Of a stretch of DNA of 64,000 nucleotides, positions 27,055-36,442 are shown in pieces; position 1 is the stretch's first letter, and every line of letters starts with the position of its first letter. This stretch comes from Aquiflexum gelatinilyticum (GTDB lineage: Bacteria > Bacteroidota > Bacteroidia > Cytophagales > Cyclobacteriaceae): NCBI RefSeq assembly GCF_024741135.1, contig NZ_JANSUY010000011.1, positions 1-64,000 of the forward strand, read 5' to 3'. Below the pieces are notes generated by a model. That model was not told the DNA's origin. It did no database searches and saw only the letters and a program-made list of their open reading frames with translations. The translations under genes were made by a program, and so were the position numbers.

Positions 27055-27123
27055 AGTTCTGCCGGTTCAGAGCATTCCGATTTATAATCGGAAGGGTCGG
27101 GGGTTCGAATCCCTCAACTCCCA
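27055..27123 (+). pseudogene. tRNA remnant with altered anticodon arm
   Basis: The 3' half matches tRNA-Val exactly from 27093, but the acceptor 5' strand has decayed (AATAGTT against GGGAGTT) and the D-stem 5' strand GCTC is lost. The anticodon arm is replaced by a longer hairpin, TTCCGA-TTTATAA-TCGGAA, with formal anticodon TAT. A functional tRNA is unlikely because no D arm can form. Confidence 0.85.
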
Positions 27124-27153
27124 CATAGCCTCAAAAGAGGCTTTTTTTATGCC
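27093..27153 (+). repeat. 61-bp direct repeat, copy 2
   Basis: Exact copy of 26749-26809, ending in ATGCC, but here the reading frame after ATG is different and no nuclease gene follows. Confidence 0.95.
27127..27148 (+). terminator. terminator after tRNA remnant (repeat copy)
   Basis: Same AGCCTC-AAAA-GAGGCT-T7 hairpin as at 26783-26804, carried by the direct repeat. Confidence 0.85.
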
Positions 27154-27292
27154 CTTGAATTTTTTGATTCTATTTTTTAGGTATCCAATCAAATGGGAAA
27201 CCCTGTTTAATCATAGTAGTAAATAACTTACAGAAATTGATCGTGGTGGACTTAAATCTCAAGTAGCCAAAATTGGCAAAATCCGCTGATCA

Positions 27293-27353
27293 GATTTTAG
27301 TCGACTAATTTTCTTTCCAGAATTGCAGGCTCAGTTTTCAATTCCTATTTTTC
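27293..27353 (+). repeat. intergenic repeat element, copy A
   Basis: About 61 bases resemble 28953-29013 in the same orientation without gaps, including the 12-bp palindrome TTAGTCGACTAA and the block CAGGCTCAGTTTTCAATTCCT. No coding content. Confidence 0.8.
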
Positions 27354-27425
27354 AGAAACTATACAATTCACCTTTTTACATGATAAATACATTAGAAATT
27401 CAGTTTCAAGCCCAGAAAGAAGCAA

Positions 27426-27728
27426 ATGAAGAAGCTATTTAAAGCCATTCTTTCAGCAGGGTTTCTAGTTTTAGCAATTAGCCTCTATTTCATAAAATGG
27501 AGCCCTGGCGCCATCAAAGGGAATGAAAATGCCGAAAAAATCATGTTGATCAAGAATGGAATGAGCATGCCAGAGGTGTTTGAAATTATAGGTTTACCGA
27601 TTGAAAAAATGGGAAATACGTATGGTGATAGCGTCTATTATTACCAGACACCATTTGCTGCAGCTTCCAATATTTCTGTTTCATTTGATCATTCAGGAAG
27701 AGTTGTTCACATTCAGCCTTTGGAGTGA
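27426..27728 (+). CDS. small SmpA/BamE-like envelope protein
   Basis: The 100-residue protein has an N-terminal membrane anchor or uncleaved signal (about 6-26) and a C-terminal domain with the BamE/SmpA pattern: MLIKNGMSMPEVFEIIGLP, where a helix leads to a glycine-proline turn, then SVYYYQTPF and ISVSFDHSGRV strands. Such small domains are found in many envelope proteins; a role in outer-membrane assembly cannot be assumed. It lies alone between two copies of an intergenic repeat, with the M23-like gene next. Confidence 0.75.
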   Translation: MKKLFKAILSAGFLVLAISLYFIKWSPGAIKGNENAEKIMLIKNGMSMPEVFEIIGLPIEKMGNTYGDSVYYYQTPFAAASNISVSFDHSGRVVHIQPLE

Positions 27729-28030
27729 CAATGAAAATAAAGCCGCATGAAATTCATCATTTTGGTTTTTAAGATAGGTGGCTATAAACTGAAAGATTTA
27801 TCCTCGGATTCAAAATCGCATCCTGTGAGGTAGATATTCAGAAATGGAATCAGGAATAGGAAATGGGTATTTCTCGATCACAAAAAGTTCTTTGATTTCC
27901 TTCCAAGTGCTTTTTACCTCACATGCGTTTGGAAGACAAAATTTACCTGTTGATTTTCGGATGTCTTTTCCAATCTCCAGAGTTATTTGAACCTTTAAAA
28001 ATAATTCTTAAGTTTCAAAAAAATCCCTTA
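27729..28030. other. intergenic region without a clear gene
   Basis: No convincing open frame. A perfect 9-base inverted repeat, TGTGAGGTA (27824-27832) and TACCTCACA (27915-27923), encloses 82 bases; its meaning is unclear. Confidence 0.4.
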
Positions 28031-28921
28031 ATGAAATCTCTAGCAACCGTCCTCTTAGTCTTGTCGAGTTTTATTGTCCAAGGCCAAGTCCAAATAGTGG
28101 CAGAACAGGACACAGAAAAGAATATAACCCTGATTGCATTCAACAAAGATGTAATCCCTTTCACCATTAGAATTGAATTTGTCAAACTCGAAAACCTTGA
28201 ATCTTGGGACGGAAATGTAATTTATGCCGTGGCAAAACCCGGGAAAACAAACTTGGTCAAGTTGAGATCTCCTTATTTAAATGCAAAGACATCGTTTAAC
28301 TACAACAGCAAGGTATTTAAAGGAGGATATTCTGTCGGAGATACTCTTAGCCTTCCCCCTTATTTGATTCCGGTAGGTGATGGACAAGTAGTCAATATGA
28401 GGCCTCTCACCACCCAAACGAATATGGACAGATTATCTGAGAGCAACGGATTTGTCGGCGTTGGTTTCATTTTTGAAAAACCTTCCGTGATTTGTGCCCC
28501 AAGGAAAGGAATCATCAGCGAAATCAAAATGGATCAAACAAATCAAGCAGGAGGTCCTGTGGATTTTAATGCAGAAAACTTTATAGAAATATATCACCAA
28601 GACGGGAGTTTCAGCCGCTTAACCGGACTAAAAGCAAATTCTGCAAAAGTAGAGGTTGGTGCCACTGTTTTTCCCGGCCAACCGATAGCAGAATCCAACC
28701 CTGTTACAAACGTGGATGAAATCCAGGTAAAAATGATCCAAAGCAGGTGGCAAAAGGATGACAATGGATTAATTTGGATAAATTTCCCGGTTATCTTAAC
28801 TGATGGCCAAAATAAATTCAACAGCAATTCCGTTGCACTCAACCTTACTGCCTCTCATCCCGAAGAATTGGTGACACTTGAGATGGACAAAAAAGAAGTC
28901 AAAAATTACTTTAAAAAATAA
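28031..28921 (+). CDS. M23-like (LytM-fold) periplasmic protein, probably non-catalytic
   Basis: The 296-residue product has a signal peptide (1-19, ending VQGQ), a beta-rich N-terminal part and a C-terminal segment with the rhythm of M23 peptidases: ICAPRKGIISEI, FIEIYHQDGSFSRLTGLK, VEVGATVFPGQPIAES. In M23 enzymes the matching segments carry HxxxD and HxH zinc ligands; here most are absent, so it is likely a regulator or binding protein like LytM activators, not an endopeptidase. The frame begins 36 codons earlier, but ATG at 28031 starts the signal peptide. Confidence 0.75.
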   Translation: MKSLATVLLVLSSFIVQGQVQIVAEQDTEKNITLIAFNKDVIPFTIRIEFVKLENLESWDGNVIYAVAKPGKTNLVKLRSPYLNAKTSFNYNSKVFKGGYSVGDTLSLPPYLIPVGDGQVVNMRPLTTQTNMDRLSESNGFVGVGFIFEKPSVICAPRKGIISEIKMDQTNQAGGPVDFNAENFIEIYHQDGSFSRLTGLKANSAKVEVGATVFPGQPIAESNPVTNVDEIQVKMIQSRWQKDDNGLIWINFPVILTDGQNKFNSNSVALNLTASHPEELVTLEMDKKEVKNYFKK

Positions 28922-29222
28922 ATGAAAATGTGGCCTGAAATTTCTGTGAGCCGATTTTAGTCGACTAATTTCATTTTGGGAATTTCAGGCTCAGTTTTCA
29001 ATTCCTGTTTTCCAAATGCTTTACAAGTCATCATTTTTCACCTGAAAACAATTCTTTTGATAATGGTAAAATTTGCCCCTAAAATAGTTTGGCAAACTTT
29101 TCATAAAGCATCAAAAAAAATCAAAATGATATTTGCATGAAAATCCCGATTGTAGATAAATCTTTATCAAAAAGAAAAAGTAACTGATAGTATTAGCCAT
29201 ATCCACAAAATTGCACCCAAAA
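28922..29222. other. intergenic region
   Basis: Holds copy B of the intergenic repeat and a possible long stem, CCTGAAATT (28934-28942) with AATTTCAGG (28981-28989). ATATTTG near 29130 resembles part of a -7 element for the membrane-protein pair. No gene seen. Confidence 0.4.
28953..29013 (+). repeat. intergenic repeat element, copy B
   Basis: Matches 27293-27353 at an offset of 1660, with the same central TTAGTCGACTAA palindrome and the shared CAGGCTCAGTTTTCAATTCCT block. Confidence 0.8.
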
Positions 29223-29621
29223 ATGTTTAAGAAAACACTTCAATTTATATTGGGATATCTTATAACCTTAATATCCTATTCATTGGTTGCAGGCCTATTT
29301 TTGGGAAAGAGTTATGAGAATATGTCCTATATTAAAGATGTTTTGGGAATGGCGCTTTATGTTTTCCTATTAGCCTCAGCTACCGTGTTTGGATTTTACC
29401 TCTTATCCTTTACAATTTTTATTGTATTGAGACATCAACTCAAAAATTACTACTGGTTTTTGATTGTCCCTTTTCTGGCAATTGCCTATGTGTACATGAT
29501 GAGTTTCCACTTTAGGATTTCTTCTAATTTCGATGCCCCACATAATTATCTGGGGGATTACCTAGCAATGGTTGTGGGCGGGATAGTTGGGTTCACTTTT
29601 TTATTGAAAAAAATCACCTAA
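29223..29621 (+). CDS. four-helix membrane protein, tandem copy 1
   Basis: The 132-residue protein has four predicted membrane helices (about 8-26, 38-64, 70-92, 108-127) and the loop motif FRISSNFDAPHNY. I do not recognise the family. It is a paralogue of the next gene; the middle 238 bases are nearly identical at DNA level. Start ATG at 29223 is chosen over a TTG four codons earlier to match the paralogue. Confidence 0.75.
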   Translation: MFKKTLQFILGYLITLISYSLVAGLFLGKSYENMSYIKDVLGMALYVFLLASATVFGFYLLSFTIFIVLRHQLKNYYWFLIVPFLAIAYVYMMSFHFRISSNFDAPHNYLGDYLAMVVGGIVGFTFLLKKIT

Positions 29622-29662
29622 AAATTACTAATTCAAGAAAAATTTCTATTCCATTTTAATGC

Positions 29663-30070
29663 ATGAAAGGGTTGAAAAGAAACACAATTGAATTCACTTT
29701 AGGCTACCTATTCACTTTACTCGCCTATTCTTTGATAGCAGGCCTATTCTTAGCGAAGGATTATGAAGAAATGTCATTCATTAGACAAATATTTGGATGG
29801 GCGCTTTATGTTTTTCTATTAGCTTCAGCTACCGTGTTTGGATTTTACCTCTTATCCTTTACAATTTTTATTGTATTGAGACATCAACTCAAAAAATACT
29901 ACTGGTTTTTGATTGTCCCTATACTGGCAATTGCCTACGTATACCTGATGAGTTTCCACTTTAGGATTTCCTCTAATTTCGATGCACCTCATAATTATGT
30001 GGGGGATTACCTGGCAATGGTTGTGGGCGGGATAGTAGGATTCTCTTATTTAGTGAGAAAAATAAATTGA
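29663..30070 (+). CDS. four-helix membrane protein, tandem copy 2
   Basis: The 135-residue paralogue of the preceding gene has the same helices and the shared FRISSNFDAPHNY loop. N-terminal 45 codons and the last few differ, while the centre is nearly unchanged, which suggests recent duplication or gene conversion. 41 bases separate the two, probably one transcript ending at 30077-30104. Function unknown. Confidence 0.78.
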   Translation: MKGLKRNTIEFTLGYLFTLLAYSLIAGLFLAKDYEEMSFIRQIFGWALYVFLLASATVFGFYLLSFTIFIVLRHQLKKYYWFLIVPILAIAYVYLMSFHFRISSNFDAPHNYVGDYLAMVVGGIVGFSYLVRKIN

Positions 30071-30076
30071 AAAATT

Positions 30077-30104
30077 GCCCTTGGAATTCCTTCCAAGGGC
30101 TTTT
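30077..30104. terminator. terminator between convergent genes
   Basis: GCCCTTGGAA (30077-30086), loop TTCC, TTCCAAGGGC (30091-30100), then TTTT on the plus strand. The dehydrogenase gene converges from the right. Confidence 0.85.
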
Positions 30105-30113
30105 ACTTTTTAA

Positions 30114-31658
<1,545 letters not shown>

Positions 31659-31713
31659 GGTATACTTGGATTTACTGTTCCGGCATTTTTGGTAAAATTA
31701 TTAAAAAATAAAC

Positions 31714-32766
31714 CTATTGTTCTTCCTTTTTCTTTTTTCCATTTTTTGATTTTGGAAGGTATTTGTTAATATCTACATAATCGAGTACAGGTCTAAGTTT
31801 GGGTCCCACATCAAATCGATAAACGAAATTGATCCGGTAATTTCCTGTCTGGAAATCTGTAACATAATTTTTTGCTTCCTCGATTCGGACATTGTTATGC
31901 ACGTAATTGGCATTGATAGACCAAATAGGGCCATTATACCCTGCAAAACCCCTTAAGAAATAATTGGTATTGAATCCCCAATTGCCTTCTTTTCCCAAAT
32001 CAGTAGTAATGCTGGAGTTGCCAAGGCCAATATTACCTGAGACCATCCCTGTAATAAAAAAGTGCCTGGCAATCACAATAGTGTGTACATATCCTATGTT
32101 GGGTCCAAATTCAAAAAAATCCAACCTCTTGAATTCCAATGGGTCAGGAATTAATTCGGCCAATATGTTTTGGGTATCTTCTGCCATTCCAAAATAAAAT
32201 TCCATACCTGCTACAAAACTTCCAGCTGATTTTTTTTGCCAAGCACTTTGAAGAAAAGCTGCCTTGAGGGACAGCTTGTCACCATTCAATAGGTACTGCA
32301 CGTTGGCTCCAAACTTTCTTACTTTCATATCCGGAAATGCCAATTCAGAAGGGATATTGGGCAATGGGCCTGAATAACTGTTTACATAAAATCCTCTGTA
32401 GAATTGTGCAAATAGATCAATCACCCAATTTTTGGGGTAAGCATGTGCCTGCAAATCCAAATATTGTGTTTCTACTTGGTCCCGATTGGGATTCATAAAA
32501 CCAAAGCCATAAGCGAGGTTCAAAGTAAAATCATTATAGGTGGCTCCAATTCCCAAGTTGAGTGTAGAATTAGGTTCAAGTCGAATTCGAGTACTCTCAT
32601 TTATTCCTGATATCAAAAGAGAGGTGTATTTCCTCGAAGTGTATAATCTCGTTGTCAACATTTTCTTGTAGGAAATATAGTAGGTCGTATCTTCTTGGGC
32701 TAAAGATGTAGATGGTAAAAGGAAAAAGAAACCTAGGGTCAGTGAGATCCCCAGGAAAAAATTCAT
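31714..32766 (-). CDS. DUF4421-type outer membrane protein
   Basis: The 350-residue protein has a signal peptide (1-24, ending SLAQ) and many amphipathic beta strands (for example LNLGIGATYNDFTLNLAYGF), with a lysine-rich tail (SKNGKKKKEEQ). It fits the DUF4421 group of Bacteroidota barrel proteins of unknown function. An ATG 15 codons upstream (32811) is possible, but the shorter start gives a standard signal peptide. Its mRNA may begin at the promoter near 32968-32999 and would then pass a strong hairpin at 32841-32865 before the start codon. Confidence 0.78.
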   Translation of the reverse strand: MNFFLGISLTLGFFFLLPSTSLAQEDTTYYISYKKMLTTRLYTSRKYTSLLISGINESTRIRLEPNSTLNLGIGATYNDFTLNLAYGFGFMNPNRDQVETQYLDLQAHAYPKNWVIDLFAQFYRGFYVNSYSGPLPNIPSELAFPDMKVRKFGANVQYLLNGDKLSLKAAFLQSAWQKKSAGSFVAGMEFYFGMAEDTQNILAELIPDPLEFKRLDFFEFGPNIGYVHTIVIARHFFITGMVSGNIGLGNSSITTDLGKEGNWGFNTNYFLRGFAGYNGPIWSINANYVHNNVRIEEAKNYVTDFQTGNYRINFVYRFDVGPKLRPVLDYVDINKYLPKSKNGKKKKEEQ

Positions 32767-32837
32767 GCCCAAAAGCCCGAAATAACAATTTTGTGGTTTT
32801 ACCATATCCAAAAATAAGAATTATCAAGTCCTTAAAT

Positions 32838-32962
32838 AAAAAAATCCGCAACAAGTGCGGATTTTACAATGTCAAATGGAGATCAGTAAAAATGATTATC
32901 TAAATAATCTCCATTCAGTTTTATTTTCAAAAGTCTTTAGCAGAAAAAGTTGCTTAATCACC
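32838..32962 (-). ncRNA. candidate small RNA or leader with terminator upstream of DUF4421 gene
   Basis: On the minus strand a -7 element (TATATTTG, 32975-32968) is followed about 125 bases later by a strong hairpin (AAAATCCGCA/TGCGGATTTT, arms 32841-32850 and 32856-32865) running into seven T. Between them lies an 8-bp stem, ATGGAGAT with ATCTCCAT (32876-32883 and 32907-32914), plus a nested GATTAT-TTAG-ATAATC hairpin. No open frame. It may be an independent RNA or an attenuator for the gene starting 75 bases further on. Confidence 0.45.
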
Positions 32963-32967
32963 CGGGA

Positions 32968-32999
32968 CAAATATAAAAAACTTTTATTGAATATTCCAA
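32968..32999 (-). promoter_or_regulatory. putative promoter of candidate small RNA
   Basis: TATATTTG (32975-32968) fits TAnnTTTG; TTG at 32999-32997 stands 21 bases upstream, slightly further than usual. Confidence 0.45.
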
Positions 33000-33573
33000 T
33001 ACCCTTTTCACGGTATTTTTTGATTTATTAGCCAAAAAATTATAAATAAGTTTTCAAAAGAGTTGAAAATCTTGGTTATAAGCCCATTAAAACAATTTAG
33101 CAATCGATATAATTTAATTTAAAAATATAATTTCTTCAGAGTTTGGTTTCCATTTTTGAGTCTAAAATAGGTTATAATCAATTGAATTTCAATATATTAA
33201 ATGATTAGTAAATAATATAAATATCACTCAAGTTTCGCTATGAAATTTTAAAGGTATTATTGATGAGTCTAATTAGTAGAAAAAATGGAAAAATCGTAAA
33301 GTAAAATTTTTCTTTAAATTTTCATATTTTTATATCCAATGGGTAAGCATATCACAATAATTGGTTACAATAAAAGAGTAAAATAACATGCCTGATTTGG
33401 AATATGCACTAAACATTTATCCTGATGAAATAAACTGCTGTAAAAAAATCTATTCTGTTATTGCTAAAATGCTTTCAAATAGCCTTCATCAAAAAAATCT
33501 AATTGCGTAATGTCAAAACTTCAGGCAAACAGATAAAAAAAATGGGCATTATTCCTTAAAAAAACGATTAAAA
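33000..33573. other. AT-rich region without a clear gene
   Basis: Very AT-rich with no open frame over 60 codons on either strand. A 40-codon plus-strand frame (33388-33510) is present but has no recognised relative or clear start signal. No terminal repeats or transposase fragments were recognised. Confidence 0.5.
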
Positions 33574-33599
33574 AACCCCGAGTTGGGTAACTCGGGGTT
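33570..33599 (-). terminator. terminator of aminotransferase gene
   Basis: AACCCCGAGTT (33574-33584), loop GGGT, AACTCGGGGTT (33589-33599), followed on the minus strand by six T. Confidence 0.9.
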
Positions 33600-33622
33600 G
33601 TTTTATGAAATTTGGTGCTTTC

Positions 33623-34825
33623 TTATTTTAATAAAGCCAAAGCTTCTTTCATCCTCTTCAATGCTTCCACCAACTCCTCATCAGAGGCGGCATAGGAAAG
33701 TCTGATGCAATTGGGGGCTCCAAAAGCCTCCCCTGTCACCAAAGATACATTTGCTTTTTCGAGGATGTACAAGCAGAAATCGTCGGCTGAATTAATTGTA
33801 TGGCCTTCTGCAGATTTGCCAAAGAAATCCGAAATGTCAGGGAAGAAATAAAATGCTCCCTCTGGAATATGAGTCTTGATTCCGGGAATTTCTCGGATCA
33901 ACCCCAATACTAGGTTTCTTCTTCTCAGGTATGCTTTTTCCATTTCTTTGGAAGGTTCCTGATCTCCTGAAATAGCAGCCAAGGCAGCTCTTTGGGCAAT
34001 ACCGGTATTTCCCGAAGTAAACTGTCCCTGCATTTTTTCACATGCTTTAGCCATGAATAGAGGCGCGCATATATATCCGACCCTCCAACCTGTCATAGCA
34101 TATCCTTTGGAAAATCCGTTGACCGTAATGGTTCTTTCAAACATTCCGGGAAAAGATGCGATGCTATAATTTTTTCCTTGGAAGTTGATCAATTCATAAA
34201 TCTCATCTGCAATAACAAAAAGATTTTCTCTCTTTTTTACCACTTCGGCGATAGCTTCCAACTCTTCTTTGCTAAAAACAGACCCTGTAGGATTACATGG
34301 GGATGAATAAATAACTGCTTTCGTTTTATCAGTCAATGCTGCTTCTAACTGAGCGGCAGTTGCTTTAAAATTATTTTCAAGATTGCCTTCTATCAATACA
34401 GGAACTCCTCCCGCCAACTTGATGATCTCGGCATAACTTACCCAATAAGGAGAAAAAATCACCACTTCATCGCCTTCATTGATCATGCACATGAAGACGT
34501 TGGCTATAGAATGCTTGGCCCCGGTCGAAACCACAATGTTTTCGGCCTTTGCCTGGGAAATCTGGTTTTCATCCCGAAGTTTTTTGGCAATAGCCTCTCT
34601 CAGATCCTGATATCCTGCCACAGGGGAATATGCAAAGTATTTTCCTTCATCAATAGCCGCTTTGGCTGCTTCTTGGATATGCTTGGGTGTTTTGAAATCT
34701 GGCTCACCCAAACTCAGACTGATGATATCTTTGCCTTGGGATTTCAGTTCCCGGGCTTTCTTTGCCATGGCCAATGTGGCCGATTCTTCCATCTGAATGA
34801 TGCGGTCGGATAATATAGAATTCAT
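33623..34825 (-). CDS. class I/II pyridoxal-phosphate aminotransferase (aspartate aminotransferase type)
   Basis: The 400-residue PLP enzyme has fold type I, with Schiff-base Lys240 in NGFSKGYAMTGWRVGY, the SSPCNPTG motif near 174 and DEIYE at 207. Sequence fits subgroup I-gamma aspartate aminotransferases of Bacteria, which interconvert aspartate and oxaloacetate with glutamate and 2-oxoglutarate; exact substrate preference is not readable. Standard length. Single gene with its own terminator. Confidence 0.92.
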   Translation of the reverse strand: MNSILSDRIIQMEESATLAMAKKARELKSQGKDIISLSLGEPDFKTPKHIQEAAKAAIDEGKYFAYSPVAGYQDLREAIAKKLRDENQISQAKAENIVVSTGAKHSIANVFMCMINEGDEVVIFSPYWVSYAEIIKLAGGVPVLIEGNLENNFKATAAQLEAALTDKTKAVIYSSPCNPTGSVFSKEELEAIAEVVKKRENLFVIADEIYELINFQGKNYSIASFPGMFERTITVNGFSKGYAMTGWRVGYICAPLFMAKACEKMQGQFTSGNTGIAQRAALAAISGDQEPSKEMEKAYLRRRNLVLGLIREIPGIKTHIPEGAFYFFPDISDFFGKSAEGHTINSADDFCLYILEKANVSLVTGEAFGAPNCIRLSYAASDEELVEALKRMKEALALLK

Positions 34826-34962
34826 TTTCTTGGTTGTTAATTTTTAAATTCCGCCAAAAATACGGATTACAATGATTAATTCTAAACTTAACCGCTGATT
34901 TGGTCAGGAATCTATATTTTTACAATAAAATAATGTCACCCGGCAAATCGTTACAGAAATAC

Positions 34963-35823
34963 ATGAAAACAAGGCATTTATTTATTTTCACTTTCATGCT
35001 TTTTTCCAGCTCAGTGTTTGGTCAAAAAGAGAAAAAAGCTGAGACTGTAGATCCTGACTCCTCGGGTGTAGTTTCGGATAGGTTTTTACCTACAGCTGCC
35101 CCTTTGTTGTTGTTTGATGACAATGCAAAAACCGAAAAAAAGAAAGCTGAAAAGAAAAAAATCAAAAAGAACATCTATTTCGGGGAAAAAACAAAAAAAG
35201 GTTACGTCAGACAAAACATCAGGGAACAAACGCAATATCAGATATACAACTACACCACTCAAAATAGGCCTGCCGACCCTTATATCAGGGATATCCATTG
35301 GATCGATAGCAGGGATAAAGTCATCCGTACCAAAGATTTTGATCCTGCCAGAGGATATCTTCTCCATGGTCCTTATGAGAGGGAAATAGGCGAAGTATTG
35401 GTGGAGAAAGGTTATTTCTATTTTGGAACCAAACACGGCACTTGGTTGACATTCGATACCAAAACGGTCCTTCAGGATAAACTTCATTATTCTGAAGGTT
35501 GGCCAAAAGACTCAAAAGTCACTTATTACAATAGGGAGCAAAAGAAAATCGAAAAGTTGATCCCGATAGAGTACGATTTGATGGAAGGAAATTTTTTCCA
35601 CTTCCATGAAGATGGTCAGGTGGGTGTGGTAGGTGAATACCACTTTGGAGAAAAGGTGGGACTTTGGACCGAATATTGGAACGTTAAAGGAAAAACCGTA
35701 AGAAAAAGAGAAATCCAATACCAAGAAAAACCTTTTACCAAGGATTTTACCCCTTATATCAGAGCGGAATGGGACAAAGAAGGAAATCTCATTTACCGCA
35801 AAGAAGGATTGGCTTCCAATTGA
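34963..35823 (+). CDS. secreted MORN-like repeat protein
   Basis: The 286-residue product has a signal peptide (1-20, ending VFGQ), a lysine-rich linker (about 56-75: EKKKAEKKKIKKN) and a C-terminal run of MORN-type beta hairpins of the form G-x-Y/F-x-x-G-x-x-x-G-x-W: YLLHGPYEREIG, YFYFGTKHGTWLTF, VGEYHFGEKVGLWTEYW. Similar modules occur in toxin-immunity-type YwqK proteins and in Bacteroidota envelope proteins; no function can be fixed. The frame begins 21 codons earlier, but ATG at 34963 opens the signal peptide. Confidence 0.8.
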   Translation: MKTRHLFIFTFMLFSSSVFGQKEKKAETVDPDSSGVVSDRFLPTAAPLLLFDDNAKTEKKKAEKKKIKKNIYFGEKTKKGYVRQNIREQTQYQIYNYTTQNRPADPYIRDIHWIDSRDKVIRTKDFDPARGYLLHGPYEREIGEVLVEKGYFYFGTKHGTWLTFDTKTVLQDKLHYSEGWPKDSKVTYYNREQKKIEKLIPIEYDLMEGNFFHFHEDGQVGVVGEYHFGEKVGLWTEYWNVKGKTVRKREIQYQEKPFTKDFTPYIRAEWDKEGNLIYRKEGLASN

Positions 35824-35892
35824 TCGCATTTTTACAAATCTATATTCCCTATAATTTTTGTAGGTTAATATTTTTAATTTATTTCTAATTGC

Positions 35893-35923
35893 TATATTTG
35901 TCATGCTAATTATTGGTATGACA
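35893..35923 (+). promoter_or_regulatory. marR promoter with 25-bp operator-like dyad
   Basis: A -7 element TATATTTG (35893-35900) runs directly into a dyad, TGTCAT (35899-35904) to ATGACA (35918-35923), with 10 of 12 base pairs symmetric around 35911. It covers the expected transcription start and the marR start codon, as expected for autoregulation. Confidence 0.6.
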
Positions 35924-36349
35924 CAGGAACAATTCAGTAAGTATTCATTTCTACTCGATAGGACAGCCAAAAGAGTGAAGCAGTATGCCCAAAGGAAATT
36001 CAAATTGGAGGACTTTGATATTACAGTGGATCAATGGCTGATTATGAAAAACCTTTCTGAAAATGAACTGCTTAGCCAATCGGAATTGGCACAGATGGTT
36101 TTCAAGGATCAGCCTACCCTGACAAGAATCATCGATATTCTCACCAAAAAAGGATATGTAGAGCGAGTTCCGCATCCATTGGACAGAAGAAGTTTTCATT
36201 TGGTACTGACATCCGAAGGAACCTCCAAAGTGCAGGAACTTAAGCCAAAGATTGCATCTATCCGAGAAAAGGCTTGGGAAAACCTGGGAGAAACCGATTT
36301 TGAGGAATTCAAAAGGATTCTCAATACCATTTATAACAATCTTGAATAG
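35918..36349 (+). CDS. MarR family transcriptional regulator
   Basis: The 143-residue protein is a typical MarR winged-helix dimer: N-terminal dimer helix (FSKYSFLLDRTAKRVKQYAQ), helix-turn-helix (LLSQSELAQMVFKDQPTLTRIIDILTKKG in parts, about 54-82) and wing with the conserved Asp-Arg-Arg (HPLDRRSF). MarR proteins are usually repressors released by small molecules or oxidation; no cysteine is present here, which speaks against thiol switching. ATG at 35918 is preferred to ATG 35903 because the promoter -7 element ends at 35900. It sits 93 bases before the ferredoxin reductase gene. Confidence 0.88.
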   Translation: MTQEQFSKYSFLLDRTAKRVKQYAQRKFKLEDFDITVDQWLIMKNLSENELLSQSELAQMVFKDQPTLTRIIDILTKKGYVERVPHPLDRRSFHLVLTSEGTSKVQELKPKIASIREKAWENLGETDFEEFKRILNTIYNNLE

Positions 36350-36388
36350 AATAATAGCCAAGATTAAAAATATACTTGTTATACTAAT

Positions 36389-36418
36389 TATATTTGTACG
36401 AACAATAACATTGTTTGT
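36389..36418 (+). promoter_or_regulatory. promoter and dyad upstream of ferredoxin reductase gene
   Basis: TATATTTG (36389-36396) is a consensus -7 element; just after it AACAAT-AAC-ATTGTT (36401-36415) is a perfect 6-bp dyad, extendable to about 36398-36418. A plausible repressor site for the adjacent MarR protein, although its core differs from the marR dyad. Confidence 0.5.
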
Positions 36419-36442
36419 TGGTTTAAAAAAAAAGCACACATC

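Noticed and set aside
27055-27123. Functional tRNA-Ile (UAU)
   Set aside because: The D-stem 5' strand is missing and the acceptor stem mismatched at three positions.
27824-27923. Miniature transposable element bounded by TGTGAGGTA/TACCTCACA
   Set aside because: Only a 9-bp inverted repeat, no target duplication seen and no second copy in the window; chance cannot be excluded.
33388-33510. 40-codon frame in the AT-rich region
   Set aside because: No promoter, ribosome site or recognised relative; length is within chance expectation.
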